From: Candidatus Sordicultor fermentans
GTDB taxonomy: Bacteria > Atribacterota > Atribacteria > Atribacterales > Caldatribacteriaceae
Assembly: GCA_002385475.1 (NCBI GenBank)
Contig: DGDO01000109.1
Coordinates: 1 to 14,199, forward strand
DNA length: 14,199 nucleotides
Direction of reading: 5' to 3'
Position 1 is the stretch's first letter, and every line of letters starts with the position of its first letter. Below are positions 5,811 to 13,367 of this stretch, piece by piece. The position numbers and the translations under genes are program-made. The notes under the pieces were generated by a model. It saw only the letters and a list, made by a program, of their open reading frames with translations, was not told where the DNA came from and made no database searches.

Positions 5811-6077
5811 GATATAAATATTTTTGTCCGGGCTGAAGAAGCTCGAGGTTTTAATGTCCCTGTTCTTGATAAATCTGGTTACTAATTTCTCTTGACTCCG
5901 AGAGTTTAACCAAAGGCCTTTCCTGAATGGGCTGTTCATATTATCTAATACCGAATGGGGAATAGCGGAGGGAAAACAAAAAGGGTTGACACTGCACCAG
6001 GCAACTAGAAGAATAGAATTTTTAAAGCGATTCTGGTAATATAATAGATTTAATAACCAGAAGAAAGGAAAAAGAGT
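5811..6077. other. Non-coding region upstream of the HAD phosphatase operon
   Basis: I see no gene and no clear terminator after the radical SAM gene. It contains a 10-bp palindrome AAAGGCCTTT (5912-5921), an isolated perfect TTGACA (5986-5991) whose best 17-bp partner AAGAAT (6009-6014) is only 4 of 6, and the stronger TATAAT with flanking inverted repeat described separately. Confidence 0.5.
6031..6062 (+). promoter_or_regulatory. Promoter -10 box enclosed by an inverted repeat, possible operator
   Basis: A perfect TATAAT lies at 6040-6045; no good -35 is visible. It is enclosed by TTCTGGTAAT (6031-6040) and ATAACCAGAA (6053-6062), which are complementary at 9 of 10 positions around a 12-bp centre. 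The repeat spans the -10 box and the likely start site near 6052, where a dimeric repressor would block initiation. The SD of the next gene starts at about 6064. Confidence 0.5.
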
Positions 6078-6887
6078 GTGTTTGTTGATAGACGCTATAA
6101 GAATTTTATAATAGATATGGATGGGGTAATCTACCGGGGAAATACCCCCTTACCTCACAGTGCAGAATTTATAAATTTCTTGCGAGAAATAGATGCAAAA
6201 GTAGTTTTCTTTTCCAATAACTCTACCCTTAGCCGGAAGCAATATGTGGAGAAATTGAGTAATATGGCCATCAAAGCTCGAGAAGAAGAGATTGTGAGCT
6301 CTGGCTTAATCACTGCTTATTGTTTGAGCAAAGAAAACCCGGGAGCTTCCCTCTATGTGATTGGGGAAGAAGGGTTACGGGAAGAGCTTGGTCAACGAGG
6401 AATGAATCTGGTGGAAGTTCCTCCTTATCAGGTAGATGGAGTGGTGGTGGGGATGGACCGCCAGTTTAATTTTAAAAAAATGAGCAATGCTATGAGATGT
6501 ATATTAAATGGAGCATCTTTTTACGGCACCAACCCTGATCCTTCTTTTCCTACTGAAGACGGTTTTATGCCGGGTTGTGGAGCGATTTTAGCATCTATTG
6601 AGGTATCTTCAGGAGTAAAACCTCGGGTTTTTGGAAAACCTTATCCTGAATCTCTGCAGTTTTTATTAGAAATTACTGGTTTTGAAAAAGAAGAGACGGT
6701 GATTGTAGGAGACCGTTTAGATACTGATATAAAGTTAGCTGAAGATTTTGGTCTCTTTTCCATTCTGGTTTTGACTGGAGTGAGTAAAAAAGAAGACCTT
6801 GCTCATTTTAGCGCCCGGCCAGATATGGTGGTAGAAAATTTAGGAGTTTTGAAGGAATTGTTAAGTCAAAATAGAGAGGTGAAATAA
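6078..6887 (+). CDS. HAD superfamily subclass IIA phosphatase (NagD/phosphoglycolate phosphatase type)
   Basis: A cytosolic Mg-dependent phosphatase of 269 aa, a normal length for the NagD-like HAD-IIA family. The four HAD motifs are present: the nucleophile and acid DMDG with D13 and D15, motif II SNNST (46-50), motif III Lys in FGKPYPE (K187), and motif IV GDRLDTD with D212 and D217. The capping region between motifs II and III (about 70-180) is the C2 type usual for this subclass. The substrate cannot be read from the sequence; family members act on nucleotides, p-nitrophenyl phosphate, 2-phosphoglycolate or sugar phosphates. The GTG start at 6078 has AAAGG at 6064-6068 and keeps the DxD motif. 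Its stop TAA shares one base with the ATG of cimA, so the two are translationally coupled. It is the first gene of the long rightward run. Confidence 0.88.
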   Translation: MFVDRRYKNFIIDMDGVIYRGNTPLPHSAEFINFLREIDAKVVFFSNNSTLSRKQYVEKLSNMAIKAREEEIVSSGLITAYCLSKENPGASLYVIGEEGLREELGQRGMNLVEVPPYQVDGVVVGMDRQFNFKKMSNAMRCILNGASFYGTNPDPSFPTEDGFMPGCGAILASIEVSSGVKPRVFGKPYPESLQFLLEITGFEKEETVIVGDRLDTDIKLAEDFGLFSILVLTGVSKKEDLAHFSARPDMVVENLGVLKELLSQNREVK

Positions 6888-8470
6888 TGCCGGCGGTTGA
6901 GATTTACGATACTACTTTGCGTGATGGCTCGCAGGCCGAAGGAATCAATTTTTCAGTACAGGATAAAATACAAATTGCCCAAAAATTAGATGAACTGGGA
7001 GTTCATTACATAGAGGGAGGTTGGCCAGGTTCGAACCCTAAAGATGCCGCTTTTTTTCAGGAAGTTAAAAAGATATCTTTTAGAAAGGCTAAAATTAGCG
7101 CTTTCGGTAGCACAAGAAAAGCTAACATTCAGGTGGAAGAAGACAAAAATATTCGCTCTTTAGTAGAAGCTGAAACCCCAGTAGTTACTATTTTTGGTAA
7201 GTCCTGGACTCTTCACGTTCGCGAAGCACTTAAAACCACTCTGGATGAAAACTTACGCATGATAGAAGACTCGGTAAGTTTTTTGGTGAAACAGGGAAGA
7301 GAAGTAGTTTATGATGCCGAACATTTCTTTGATGGATTTAAAGATAATCCGGAGTATGCTCTGAAAACTCTCCAGGTTGCTCATGAGGCGGGAGCACAGA
7401 TTCTGGTTTTGTGTGATACGAACGGTGGGACTCTTCCTTTAGAGATGGAAGTAATCATCAACCGGATGAAGGAATTCTTTGGTGGAGACGAAGGGATAAA
7501 GTGGGGCATTCACGCTCACAATGATAGTGGAGTAGCAGTAGCTAATAGCTTAATAGCAGTGCATCTAGGAGCACAGCAAGTTCAGGGTACTATCAATGGA
7601 TATGGAGAAAGATGTGGTAATGCTAATCTCTGCACCATAATTCCCAATTTGAAATTGAAGATGAATGTTCATCCTATCACTGATGAGGAAATGCGAAAAC
7701 TGAGAGAGACTTCTTATTTTGTAAGTGAAATAGCTAATTTAAGACCTAATGATTATGACCCCTATGTAGGAAGAAGTGCTTTCACTCATAAAGGAGGAAT
7801 TCATGTCAGTGCCATTTCTCGCTATCCTGCCACTTATGAGCACGCTTCTCCTGAATCGGTAGGTAATGAGAGAAGGATTCTGGTATCAGAACAGGCGGGA
7901 AGGAGCAATCTCACTTATCGAGCCAGAGAGCTGGGAATAGAGTTAGATCCTAAAGACCCTCGCCTGCTTACCCTGATACAGAAAATTAAGGAAGCAGAAA
8001 ATTATGGCTATCAGTTTGAAGCAGCAGATGCATCTTTTGAGCTCATGTTGCGAGAAGCTTTAGGAGAAAGTGCTGAGTTTTTTGACCTGGAAGGTTTCAG
8101 AGTAATTGTGGAAAAAAGAGGAGAAGAAGATACAGTAGCCGAAGCCACCATTAAAGTGAAAGTGAACGAGAGAATGATACATACAGCAGCAGAAGGCGAT
8201 GGTCCGGTTCACGCTTTGGATAATGCTTTGAGGAAAGCGCTGGAAGAGATGTATCCGTTGTTGAAAGAAATTCGGTTGTCAGATTATAAAGTGCGGGTTT
8301 TGAATGAAAAAGAAGGTACAGCAGCTCGTATACGAGTTTTAATCCAATCTACTGATGGGAGAGATTCCTGGGGAACAGTGGGAGTGTCTGCTGATATAAT
8401 TGAGGCTAGTTGGCAAGCGCTCACTGATAGCATAAAATATGGGTTATGGCGAAGAGAAAAAAAAGCTTAG
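6887..8470 (+). CDS. cimA: (R)-citramalate synthase (CimA)
   Basis: Condenses pyruvate and acetyl-CoA to (R)-citramalate, the first step of the threonine-independent isoleucine route. The 527-aa protein belongs to the LeuA/homocitrate synthase superfamily, most like the CimA branch represented by TIGR00977. The TIM-barrel domain starts with IYDTTLRDGSQ (catalytic R12 and D13) and includes YDAEHFFDGF (142-151) and the metal-binding HAHND (H209, H211). GYGERCGNANL (238-248) is a family signature. Residues from about 395 to 520 form the LeuA-type dimer or regulatory domain, so feedback control by isoleucine is plausible. Homocitrate or isopropylmalate synthase activity is less likely given the 'YIEGGWPGSNPKD' opening. 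An SD (AGAGGTG) precedes the ATG by 5 nt. The 3' end overlaps the next gene by 25 bp. Confidence 0.9.
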   Translation: MPAVEIYDTTLRDGSQAEGINFSVQDKIQIAQKLDELGVHYIEGGWPGSNPKDAAFFQEVKKISFRKAKISAFGSTRKANIQVEEDKNIRSLVEAETPVVTIFGKSWTLHVREALKTTLDENLRMIEDSVSFLVKQGREVVYDAEHFFDGFKDNPEYALKTLQVAHEAGAQILVLCDTNGGTLPLEMEVIINRMKEFFGGDEGIKWGIHAHNDSGVAVANSLIAVHLGAQQVQGTINGYGERCGNANLCTIIPNLKLKMNVHPITDEEMRKLRETSYFVSEIANLRPNDYDPYVGRSAFTHKGGIHVSAISRYPATYEHASPESVGNERRILVSEQAGRSNLTYRARELGIELDPKDPRLLTLIQKIKEAENYGYQFEAADASFELMLREALGESAEFFDLEGFRVIVEKRGEEDTVAEATIKVKVNERMIHTAAEGDGPVHALDNALRKALEEMYPLLKEIRLSDYKVRVLNEKEGTAARIRVLIQSTDGRDSWGTVGVSADIIEASWQALTDSIKYGLWRREKKA

Positions 8471-9618
8471 TTTTCTCTCAGGGGGAAAAGGGAAGTTTTT
8501 TCTCTCAGGAAGAGAGAGCTGAGCTTTTAGATAAATTACCTCTTCTTTTTGAGGAAGAAGAGGTAATTGTAGAGCAATTCTTTAGTTTTTATCGAGCAGT
8601 TTTAAGGGAGAAAAAAAACCTCATTTTTTTATCTTCACCTGTGGTGGTTTCTTTTCTCCGGAATTTTCTAATGGAAGAGGTAAGCTCCCGGGGAGAACAG
8701 TTTATAGGTCTTGTTGACAGTTCAAGGTCTGATCTCCTTCTCTACTGGAAAGAGAAATTGCCTCCCAAGGATACTGCCCTTGTGGTTCTGGCTCGACCAC
8801 TGGAGGAGTTGCAACTTTTGCTTTTAGCTTTTTCTTTTCCCCAGTGGGAAAAGGTGCTGGTAGGGAGTAACTATGGTATATTGGCTCAAAGTGCTCAAAT
8901 CCTCTTTCTTCCCTTTTTACCTACCGAAATTTATCACCACTATTTCTGGCAAAGGAGTGCTCTTCTATATCTACCTTTGATCAGTCTTAACCTGCCGGTA
9001 GAGGAGCTGGAGGAAGGATTTAAAAAAAGTGATTATCTCCGGGAAGAAGCAGCAGCTCTTTCTCTTTTTATCAAGGAAATGGAGGAAAAGGGAATAGAGA
9101 GAGTTAATTTTTTGGTAGATAATAGTTTTATCCTTTCTATTCTGCAAAGTTTTATTCCTCTTCTGGAATACAGTTGTAAAGGGGAAGGGAAGATGGAGTT
9201 TCGCGCTTTTGATTTTTCTATGATGCGAGATGGGCAATTATTTCTGTCTGACAACTCTATTTTCATCCTGGTAAAAAGCGAAAAGATTAATAAAATCAAA
9301 TTTACTCTTCCTTCTGTTCTCAAAAGAATAGATCTTTTTTCTCCGGAAGGGTCAGTACCTACCTCTGGTTCCTGGAAAGAAATAAAAGAGATAGAGTGCC
9401 GGGTGGTGGAGAACCTGTTGTATAAAGAAGGAAAAGATTTTCTAAAATGGGAATATTATTTACCCGATTTTCAAACAACAGGAGAGTTGATGACTTTTGT
9501 GCGGTATCTTGTTTCCTATAATGCCTGGTTACGAGGCTTAGACTTATGGAGCGACCCTCCGGTAGCGGAGTTTGATAACCAGATATGGAGGTTGCTCGCT
9601 TCTAATAAAAAACAGTGA
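8446..9618 (+). CDS. Degenerate glucose-6-phosphate isomerase-like (SIS fold) protein
   Basis: A 390-aa soluble protein of unknown role. Two stretches recall phosphoglucose isomerase (PGI). SALLYLPLISLNLPVEELEEG (171-191) parallels the PGI segment after GGRFS, and LPDFQTTGELMTF (339-351) with LRGLDLWSDPPVAEF (362-376) parallels the PGI end with its NPFDQPGVE motif. Between them EYSCKGEGK (241-249) sits where PGI has the catalytic ESLGK. The phosphate-binding SKSGTT loop seems replaced by LARPLEE (115-121), and I find no GGRFS or catalytic His motif. It therefore looks like a non-catalytic relative, possibly a sugar-phosphate sensor or scaffold (inference). The ATG at 8446 lies 25 bp inside cimA with no SD, suggesting reinitiation coupling. 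No other start codon appears until about 8671. Residues 30-41 are encoded by a perfect 14-bp inverted repeat. The protein is shorter than usual PGI (about 450 aa or more). Confidence 0.6.
   Translation: MAKRKKSLVFSQGEKGSFFSQEERAELLDKLPLLFEEEEVIVEQFFSFYRAVLREKKNLIFLSSPVVVSFLRNFLMEEVSSRGEQFIGLVDSSRSDLLLYWKEKLPPKDTALVVLARPLEELQLLLLAFSFPQWEKVLVGSNYGILAQSAQILFLPFLPTEIYHHYFWQRSALLYLPLISLNLPVEELEEGFKKSDYLREEAAALSLFIKEMEEKGIERVNFLVDNSFILSILQSFIPLLEYSCKGEGKMEFRAFDFSMMRDGQLFLSDNSIFILVKSEKINKIKFTLPSVLKRIDLFSPEGSVPTSGSWKEIKEIECRVVENLLYKEGKDFLKWEYYLPDFQTTGELMTFVRYLVSYNAWLRGLDLWSDPPVAEFDNQIWRLLASNKKQ
8471..8509 (+). repeat. 12-bp direct repeat at the start of the PGI-like gene
   Basis: TTTTCTCTCAGG occurs at 8471-8482 and again at 8498-8509. 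The copies are 27 bp apart, so the frame is kept and FSQ is encoded twice (VFSQGEK and FFSQEER). The second copy can also pair as TCTCTC (8501-8506) with GAGAGA (8512-8517). Confidence 0.8.
8534..8568. repeat. Perfect 14-bp inverted repeat within the PGI-like gene
   Basis: AATTACCTCTTCTT (8534-8547) and AAGAAGAGGTAATT (8555-8568) are exact reverse complements around a 7-nt loop. No T-run follows, so it is not a standard terminator. It lies 64 bp after the cimA stop and could influence coupling between the two genes. Confidence 0.9.
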
Positions 9619-9622
9619 GGTG

Positions 9623-10342
9623 ATGAACCTGAATTTAGTAGGAGATCTACATACCCATACAGTGGCCAGTGGTCATGGATATAGTACAGTTATGGAAATA
9701 GCGCAGGTAGCAAAGAGGAAAAAACTGGAGGTAGTGGCGATAACTGACCACAGTCCCGAGATGCCTGGTGGTCCTTTGCCTATTTATTTTGAATCCCACG
9801 GCCATTTTCCTCGGGAAATAGCAGGAGTAAAAATTTATTTTGGAGTAGAGGCAGATATACTGGATGAAAAAGGAAATTTAGCACTGGATGAAAAGTTGTT
9901 GAAAAAGTTGGATATTGTGATTGTTTCTTTTCATCCTCAAATTTTTCCTCCTGCTTCCCGAGAGATAAATACTCAAGCGCTGCTCCGAGCGATAGAAAAT
10001 CCTCTGGTAGATATCATTGCTCATCCCGGGAATCCTCGCTATCCTCTGGACTATGAAAGGGTAGTAGAAGCAGCAGTTAGTCGAGGAAAGGTTATAGAGA
10101 TTAATAATAGCTCTTTTACAATAACCAGAAGAGGCAGCAGGGAAAATTGCCGCTTGATCGCTCAGGAGGTAAAAAAGCAAGGGGGATGGGTAGCGGTCTC
10201 CAGCGATGCTCATTTCTGTGAGACGGTGGGAGAATTCAAAGAAGCCCAGGGCTTGCTCGAGGAAGTGGGTTTTCCTCCTGAACGGGTGCTCAACTCCAGT
10301 AGAGATAATATAGAAAAATTTTTAAATAGAAAGAGGAGGTAA
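9623..10342 (+). CDS. PHP domain phosphoesterase, YcdX-like
   Basis: A 239-aa metal-dependent phosphatase of the polymerase and histidinol phosphatase (PHP) superfamily, near the size of E. coli YcdX (245 aa), which has a trinuclear zinc site. The metal-ligand motifs are in order: DLHTHT (H10, H12), TDHS (D42, H43), GVEAD (E76), SFHP (H104), AHPG (H134) and SSDAH (D195, H197). Its natural substrate is not readable. Histidinol phosphatase of the HisK type is possible but less likely because that group is usually longer. The start is uncertain. ATG 9623 fits the family N-terminus, but the SD GAGGTG (9617-9622) directly abuts it. CTG at 9629 would have ideal spacing. An in-frame TTG at 9572 would overlap the previous gene and add 17 unlikely residues. 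It lies 4 bp after the PGI-like gene and 3 bp before folD. Confidence 0.85.
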   Translation: MNLNLVGDLHTHTVASGHGYSTVMEIAQVAKRKKLEVVAITDHSPEMPGGPLPIYFESHGHFPREIAGVKIYFGVEADILDEKGNLALDEKLLKKLDIVIVSFHPQIFPPASREINTQALLRAIENPLVDIIAHPGNPRYPLDYERVVEAAVSRGKVIEINNSSFTITRRGSRENCRLIAQEVKKQGGWVAVSSDAHFCETVGEFKEAQGLLEEVGFPPERVLNSSRDNIEKFLNRKRR

Positions 10343-10345
10343 AAA

Positions 10346-11218
10346 GTGAGTGCTCAAATTTTAGATGGGAAAAAAACTTCGGCAGAGGTTAAAGAAGAGC
10401 TTAAACCTCGTATTGCTTACCTTACTGAGCAGGGTTGTCAGCCGGGTGTAGCGGTAGTTCTGGTGGGGGATGACCCGGCGAGCCAGATATACGTGCGAAA
10501 CAAGGAAAGAACCTGTGAAAAACTGGGCATTTATTCCGTTCAGCATCGTCTTCCTGCCACCACTCCTCAAGAAGAGCTGATAGAATTAGTAAATAATTTG
10601 AACCAGGATGAGCGCATTCATGGAATATTGGTGCAACTTCCTCTTCCTCCTCATATCCAGGAGAGAGAAGTTCTATATCATATTTCTCCGGAAAAAGATG
10701 TAGATGGTTTTCACCCTTATAATCTGGGAAGATTGATGATTGGCGACCCGGTTTTCCTTCCCTGCACTCCCTGGGGAGTGCAGGAATTGTTGTTGCGTTA
10801 TAATTTGTCCCCCGAAGGGAAAAATGTAGTAATTGTGGGTAGAAGCAACATTGTGGGTAAACCCCTGGCTATGATGTTAGTCCAAAAAGGTAGAGGAGCT
10901 AACGCCACTGTCTCTATGTGCCATACCGGAACTCGTAATCTTTCAACTTATACCCGGATGGCTGATATTTTAATTGCTGCTTGTGGCTCGCCCCGTTTAA
11001 TTACCCCGGATATGGTAAAAGAGGGCGCGGTGGTGGTGGATGTGGGAATCAATAAAGTTGGGGATAAGACTGTGGGAGATGTAGATTTTGAGGGAGTGAA
11101 GGAAGTGGCGTCCTACATCAGTCCGGTTCCTGGAGGAGTAGGTCCCATGACCATTGCCATGCTCATGGCTAATACGGTTAAGGCAGCAGAAAGAGCTTTA
11201 CAGCGAAAGAATGCTTGA
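10346..11218 (+). CDS. folD: Bifunctional methylenetetrahydrofolate dehydrogenase/cyclohydrolase (FolD)
   Basis: Interconverts 5,10-methylene-, methenyl- and 10-formyl-tetrahydrofolate with NADP(H), supplying one-carbon units for purine and formyl-Met synthesis and, in acetogenic anaerobes, acting in the methyl branch. The 290-aa length is typical. Diagnostic motifs are SQIYVRNKER (46-55) with catalytic Lys53, GILVQLPLP (93-101), KDVDGFHP (117-124), PCTPWGV (139-145), the dinucleotide-binding GRSNIVGKP (165-173), and PGGVGPMT (262-269). The GTG start at 10346 has a strong SD (GAGGAGGT) 5 nt upstream, inside the end of the PHP gene, so it is cotranscribed. A 24-bp near-palindrome covers the PCTPWGVQE codons. 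Confidence 0.95.
   Translation: MSAQILDGKKTSAEVKEELKPRIAYLTEQGCQPGVAVVLVGDDPASQIYVRNKERTCEKLGIYSVQHRLPATTPQEELIELVNNLNQDERIHGILVQLPLPPHIQEREVLYHISPEKDVDGFHPYNLGRLMIGDPVFLPCTPWGVQELLLRYNLSPEGKNVVIVGRSNIVGKPLAMMLVQKGRGANATVSMCHTGTRNLSTYTRMADILIAACGSPRLITPDMVKEGAVVVDVGINKVGDKTVGDVDFEGVKEVASYISPVPGGVGPMTIAMLMANTVKAAERALQRKNA
10761..10784. repeat. 11-bp perfect inverted repeat in folD
   Basis: CCTGCACTCCC (10761-10771) and GGGAGTGCAGG (10774-10784) are exact complements with a 2-bp centre. It encodes the conserved PCTPWGVQE segment, so it may be a by-product of codon choice. Confidence 0.85.
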
Positions 11219-11266
11219 AATAAAGAGTGTGGTTTGAAGGGAAGTGTTTTAGAAAAAGCAAAACCA

Positions 11267-11275
11267 TGATAAAAT
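11267..11275 (+). promoter_or_regulatory. Possible extended -10 promoter for the phosphodiesterase gene
   Basis: TGATAAAAT is an extended -10 (TGn plus TAAAAT, 5 of 6). It lies in the only sizeable gap (75 bp) of the long gene run, 18 bp before the next ATG. No good -35 is seen. It could let the downstream glucan genes be expressed apart from folD. Confidence 0.35.
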
Positions 11276-11293
11276 TAAAAATGGTGAAGAGGG

Positions 11294-11788
11294 ATGAAAA
11301 TAGCAGTAATTTCTGATACTCATATCCCCCAGCGAGGGAGAAACCTCCCTCCCTATTTACTTCGTTTTTTGGAAGGAGTTTCTCTCATTCTTCATGCTGG
11401 AGATATAACAGAGTGGTGGTTTCTGGAAGAGTTAATGAAGTATGCCCCGGTGCGAGCAGTAAGGGGCAATATGGATTCTCCTCTGGTCCGGGAGAGACTT
11501 TCCGATAAAGAAATTGTAGAAGTAGAGGGGGTAAAAATAGGGATTGCTCATGGGGAAGGGTCTCCTGCGGGGATAGAAGAGCGAGTGGGAAAGTTATTCA
11601 ATGGGGAAAATCTCCAAGTAATAGTATACGGTCATACTCATCAACCCAGTAAAGAATGGCGAGGAGAAGTATTATACTTTAATCCAGGGAGTCCTACTGA
11701 TTGGGTATTTGCTCCTTATTTCTCTTTTGGTTTTATGGAATTGAGAGAGGGGAAAATAATTGAAGCAGAAATATTAAAAGTGGATTGA
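11294..11788 (+). CDS. YfcE/MJ0936-type metallophosphoesterase
   Basis: A compact calcineurin-like phosphodiesterase of 164 aa, typical of the YfcE/MJ0936 family. The two-metal site motifs are SDTHIP (D8, H10), HAGDIT (D37), RGNMD (N59), AHGE (H86) and GHTHQP (H114, H116), followed by NPGSPT (130-135), which is characteristic of the family. It hydrolyses phosphodiesters in vitro in known members; the physiological substrate is not known from sequence. Translation from ATG 11294 is supported by the family N-terminus MKIAVISDTH; the SD is modest (GGTG 7 nt upstream or GAGGG adjoining). The next gene follows by 10 bp, with its SD partly over this stop codon. It is the third unrelated phosphoesterase fold in this gene run. 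Confidence 0.9.
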   Translation: MKIAVISDTHIPQRGRNLPPYLLRFLEGVSLILHAGDITEWWFLEELMKYAPVRAVRGNMDSPLVRERLSDKEIVEVEGVKIGIAHGEGSPAGIEERVGKLFNGENLQVIVYGHTHQPSKEWRGEVLYFNPGSPTDWVFAPYFSFGFMELREGKIIEAEILKVD

Positions 11789-11798
11789 GGTGAAACAA

Positions 11799-13367
11799 AT
11801 GGCGAAAAAATTGATGGTCAACATTACCTGGCATATGCATCAGCCCTTCTACTGGAATGAAAAAAAGGGAGTTTTTGATTTTCCCTGGGTGAGATTTCAT
11901 GCCACCAAAGATTACCTTTTTATGGCTAAATTGGTAGAGAAATTTCCTTCTCTCCGGGTTACTTTCAACTTTGCTCCCTGTCTCCTTCGGCAGTTTCAAC
12001 TTTATCTGGAAGGCGAAGAAGATTTGGTAATGAAATTGGCTAAAAAGAAAGCCTCTGCTATTAGCGAGGAAGATAAAAAATTAATAAAAGAAAAATTCTT
12101 TATTGTTTCTTCTCCTCGCACCTATGAGAAGTGGCCTCGTTTTGCTGAGTTAAAAGAAAAGCCCTGGGAGTCCTTTACCTCTCAGGATTTATTAGACCTT
12201 CAAGTTCTCTACCAACTTATCTGGTTTGACCCTCTGTGGCGAGAAGAAAATCCAGTAGGTCGAGAATTATGGGAGCGGGGTAGAAATTATAGAGAAGAAG
12301 ATAAAGAAAAAATATGGAAAGCTACTGAAGAAATATTTAAAGATATTTTTGCTTGCTACCGAGGATTATTAGAAAAAAGACAGATAGAAATTTCTTTTTC
12401 TCCCCTTTATCACCCCATTTTACCTCTCCTTATAAATACGGATGTAGCTCGGGAGGCTAACCCTTCTACCATTTTGCCTCATCGTTTCTCTTTCCCTGAA
12501 GATGCTCGAGAGCAAATAAATAAGGGTAAAGATTTCTCTCAAGATATATGGGGTTCTGATATTATGGGAATGTGGCCTTCTGAGGGAGCGGTAAGTGAGG
12601 AAGCTATCTATTTAGCTATCCAGGAAGGCGTAAAATGGTTAGCTACAGGAGAAGAGATTTTGTTTCGTTCTTTGGGGAAGAAAAAGGAAACAGCCTGGCA
12701 AGAACTTTATCTCCCCCATGTCTGGGCTAAAGACGGAAAAGAGATAGCTGTATTCTTCCGGGATACTGGCCTATCAGACTTAATCGGGTTTAGTTATCAA
12801 CATTTTCCTCCTCAAGAAGCGGTGAAAGACTTTATGAATCATTTGAGAGCTATTAGAGAAGCACTCCCCGAAGATAAACCTTATCTGGTAAATATCATTT
12901 TAGATGGAGAAAATGCCTGGGAATACTATGTAGACAACGGGTTGCCTTTTATCACCTCTCTATATCAGACACTCTCTGAGAGTGAGGAGTTTGTAACTAC
13001 TACTCCTCTTGAGTATTTGGGGAATTTTTCCCATCTTCCTCAAATTTCTCGTATTGTGCCTGGTTCCTGGATCTGCGGCAATCTAAATACCTGGATCGGA
13101 CACCCAGAAAAAAACTGGGCCTGGGAAGAACTGCGGCGGGTGAGGGAACTCTGGGATAGGGAGAAGGAATATTTATCAAAAGGAGAAAGAGAGAGAATAC
13201 AAGATCTCATATATCAGGCGGAAGGTAGCGATTGGTTCTGGTGGTTAGGAGACGATAATCCCTCGTCTCAGAAAGAAAGCTTTCGCCAGCATTTTCTTTA
13301 TTTAATACATAGTGTTTTGCGGGCTTTAGCAAAGGGGGAAAAAGAGTGTATAAAAGAGAAGTTTTAG
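11799..13367 (+). CDS. Glycoside hydrolase family 57, alpha-glucan-acting enzyme
   Basis: A cytosolic (no signal peptide) retaining glycosidase of 522 aa, of the COG1449 alpha-amylase type. The five GH57 conserved regions can be traced: WHMHQP (11-16), SPLYHPI (201-207), GMWPSEGAVSEE (257-268) with likely nucleophile E262, IILDGENAWEYY (366-377) with likely acid/base D369, and AEGSDWFWWLGDD (474-486). The nucleophile-to-acid spacing and the DGEN and DWFWW motifs resemble the amylopullulanase branch more than 4-alpha-glucanotransferase or branching enzyme, but the exact activity is not decided. ATG 11799 is chosen over GTG 11790 because GAGGTG (11787-11792) gives a 6-nt spacing to it and covers the GTG. 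It overlaps glgC by 22 bp, pointing to joint control of glycogen or maltodextrin synthesis and breakdown. Confidence 0.88.
   Translation: MAKKLMVNITWHMHQPFYWNEKKGVFDFPWVRFHATKDYLFMAKLVEKFPSLRVTFNFAPCLLRQFQLYLEGEEDLVMKLAKKKASAISEEDKKLIKEKFFIVSSPRTYEKWPRFAELKEKPWESFTSQDLLDLQVLYQLIWFDPLWREENPVGRELWERGRNYREEDKEKIWKATEEIFKDIFACYRGLLEKRQIEISFSPLYHPILPLLINTDVAREANPSTILPHRFSFPEDAREQINKGKDFSQDIWGSDIMGMWPSEGAVSEEAIYLAIQEGVKWLATGEEILFRSLGKKKETAWQELYLPHVWAKDGKEIAVFFRDTGLSDLIGFSYQHFPPQEAVKDFMNHLRAIREALPEDKPYLVNIILDGENAWEYYVDNGLPFITSLYQTLSESEEFVTTTPLEYLGNFSHLPQISRIVPGSWICGNLNTWIGHPEKNWAWEELRRVRELWDREKEYLSKGERERIQDLIYQAEGSDWFWWLGDDNPSSQKESFRQHFLYLIHSVLRALAKGEKECIKEKF

Noticed and set aside
5986..6014. TTGACA at 5986 as the main promoter of the HAD gene
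   Set aside because: At 17-bp spacing the -10 is only AAGAAT, and the better TAGAAT is 22 bp away. TATAAT at 6040 looks more likely.
8971..9323. Overlapping minus-strand frames (8971-9237, 9033-9323) opposite the PGI-like gene
   Set aside because: Low-complexity shadows of an AT-rich plus-strand coding region, with no SD or motif.
9572..9622. TTG 9572 as the PHP gene start
   Set aside because: It overlaps the previous gene by 47 bp and adds residues not expected before the PHP motif. ATG 9623 fits the family start.
11790..11798. GTG 11790 as the GH57 start
   Set aside because: It is part of the SD GAGGTG, which serves ATG 11799 with 6-nt spacing.
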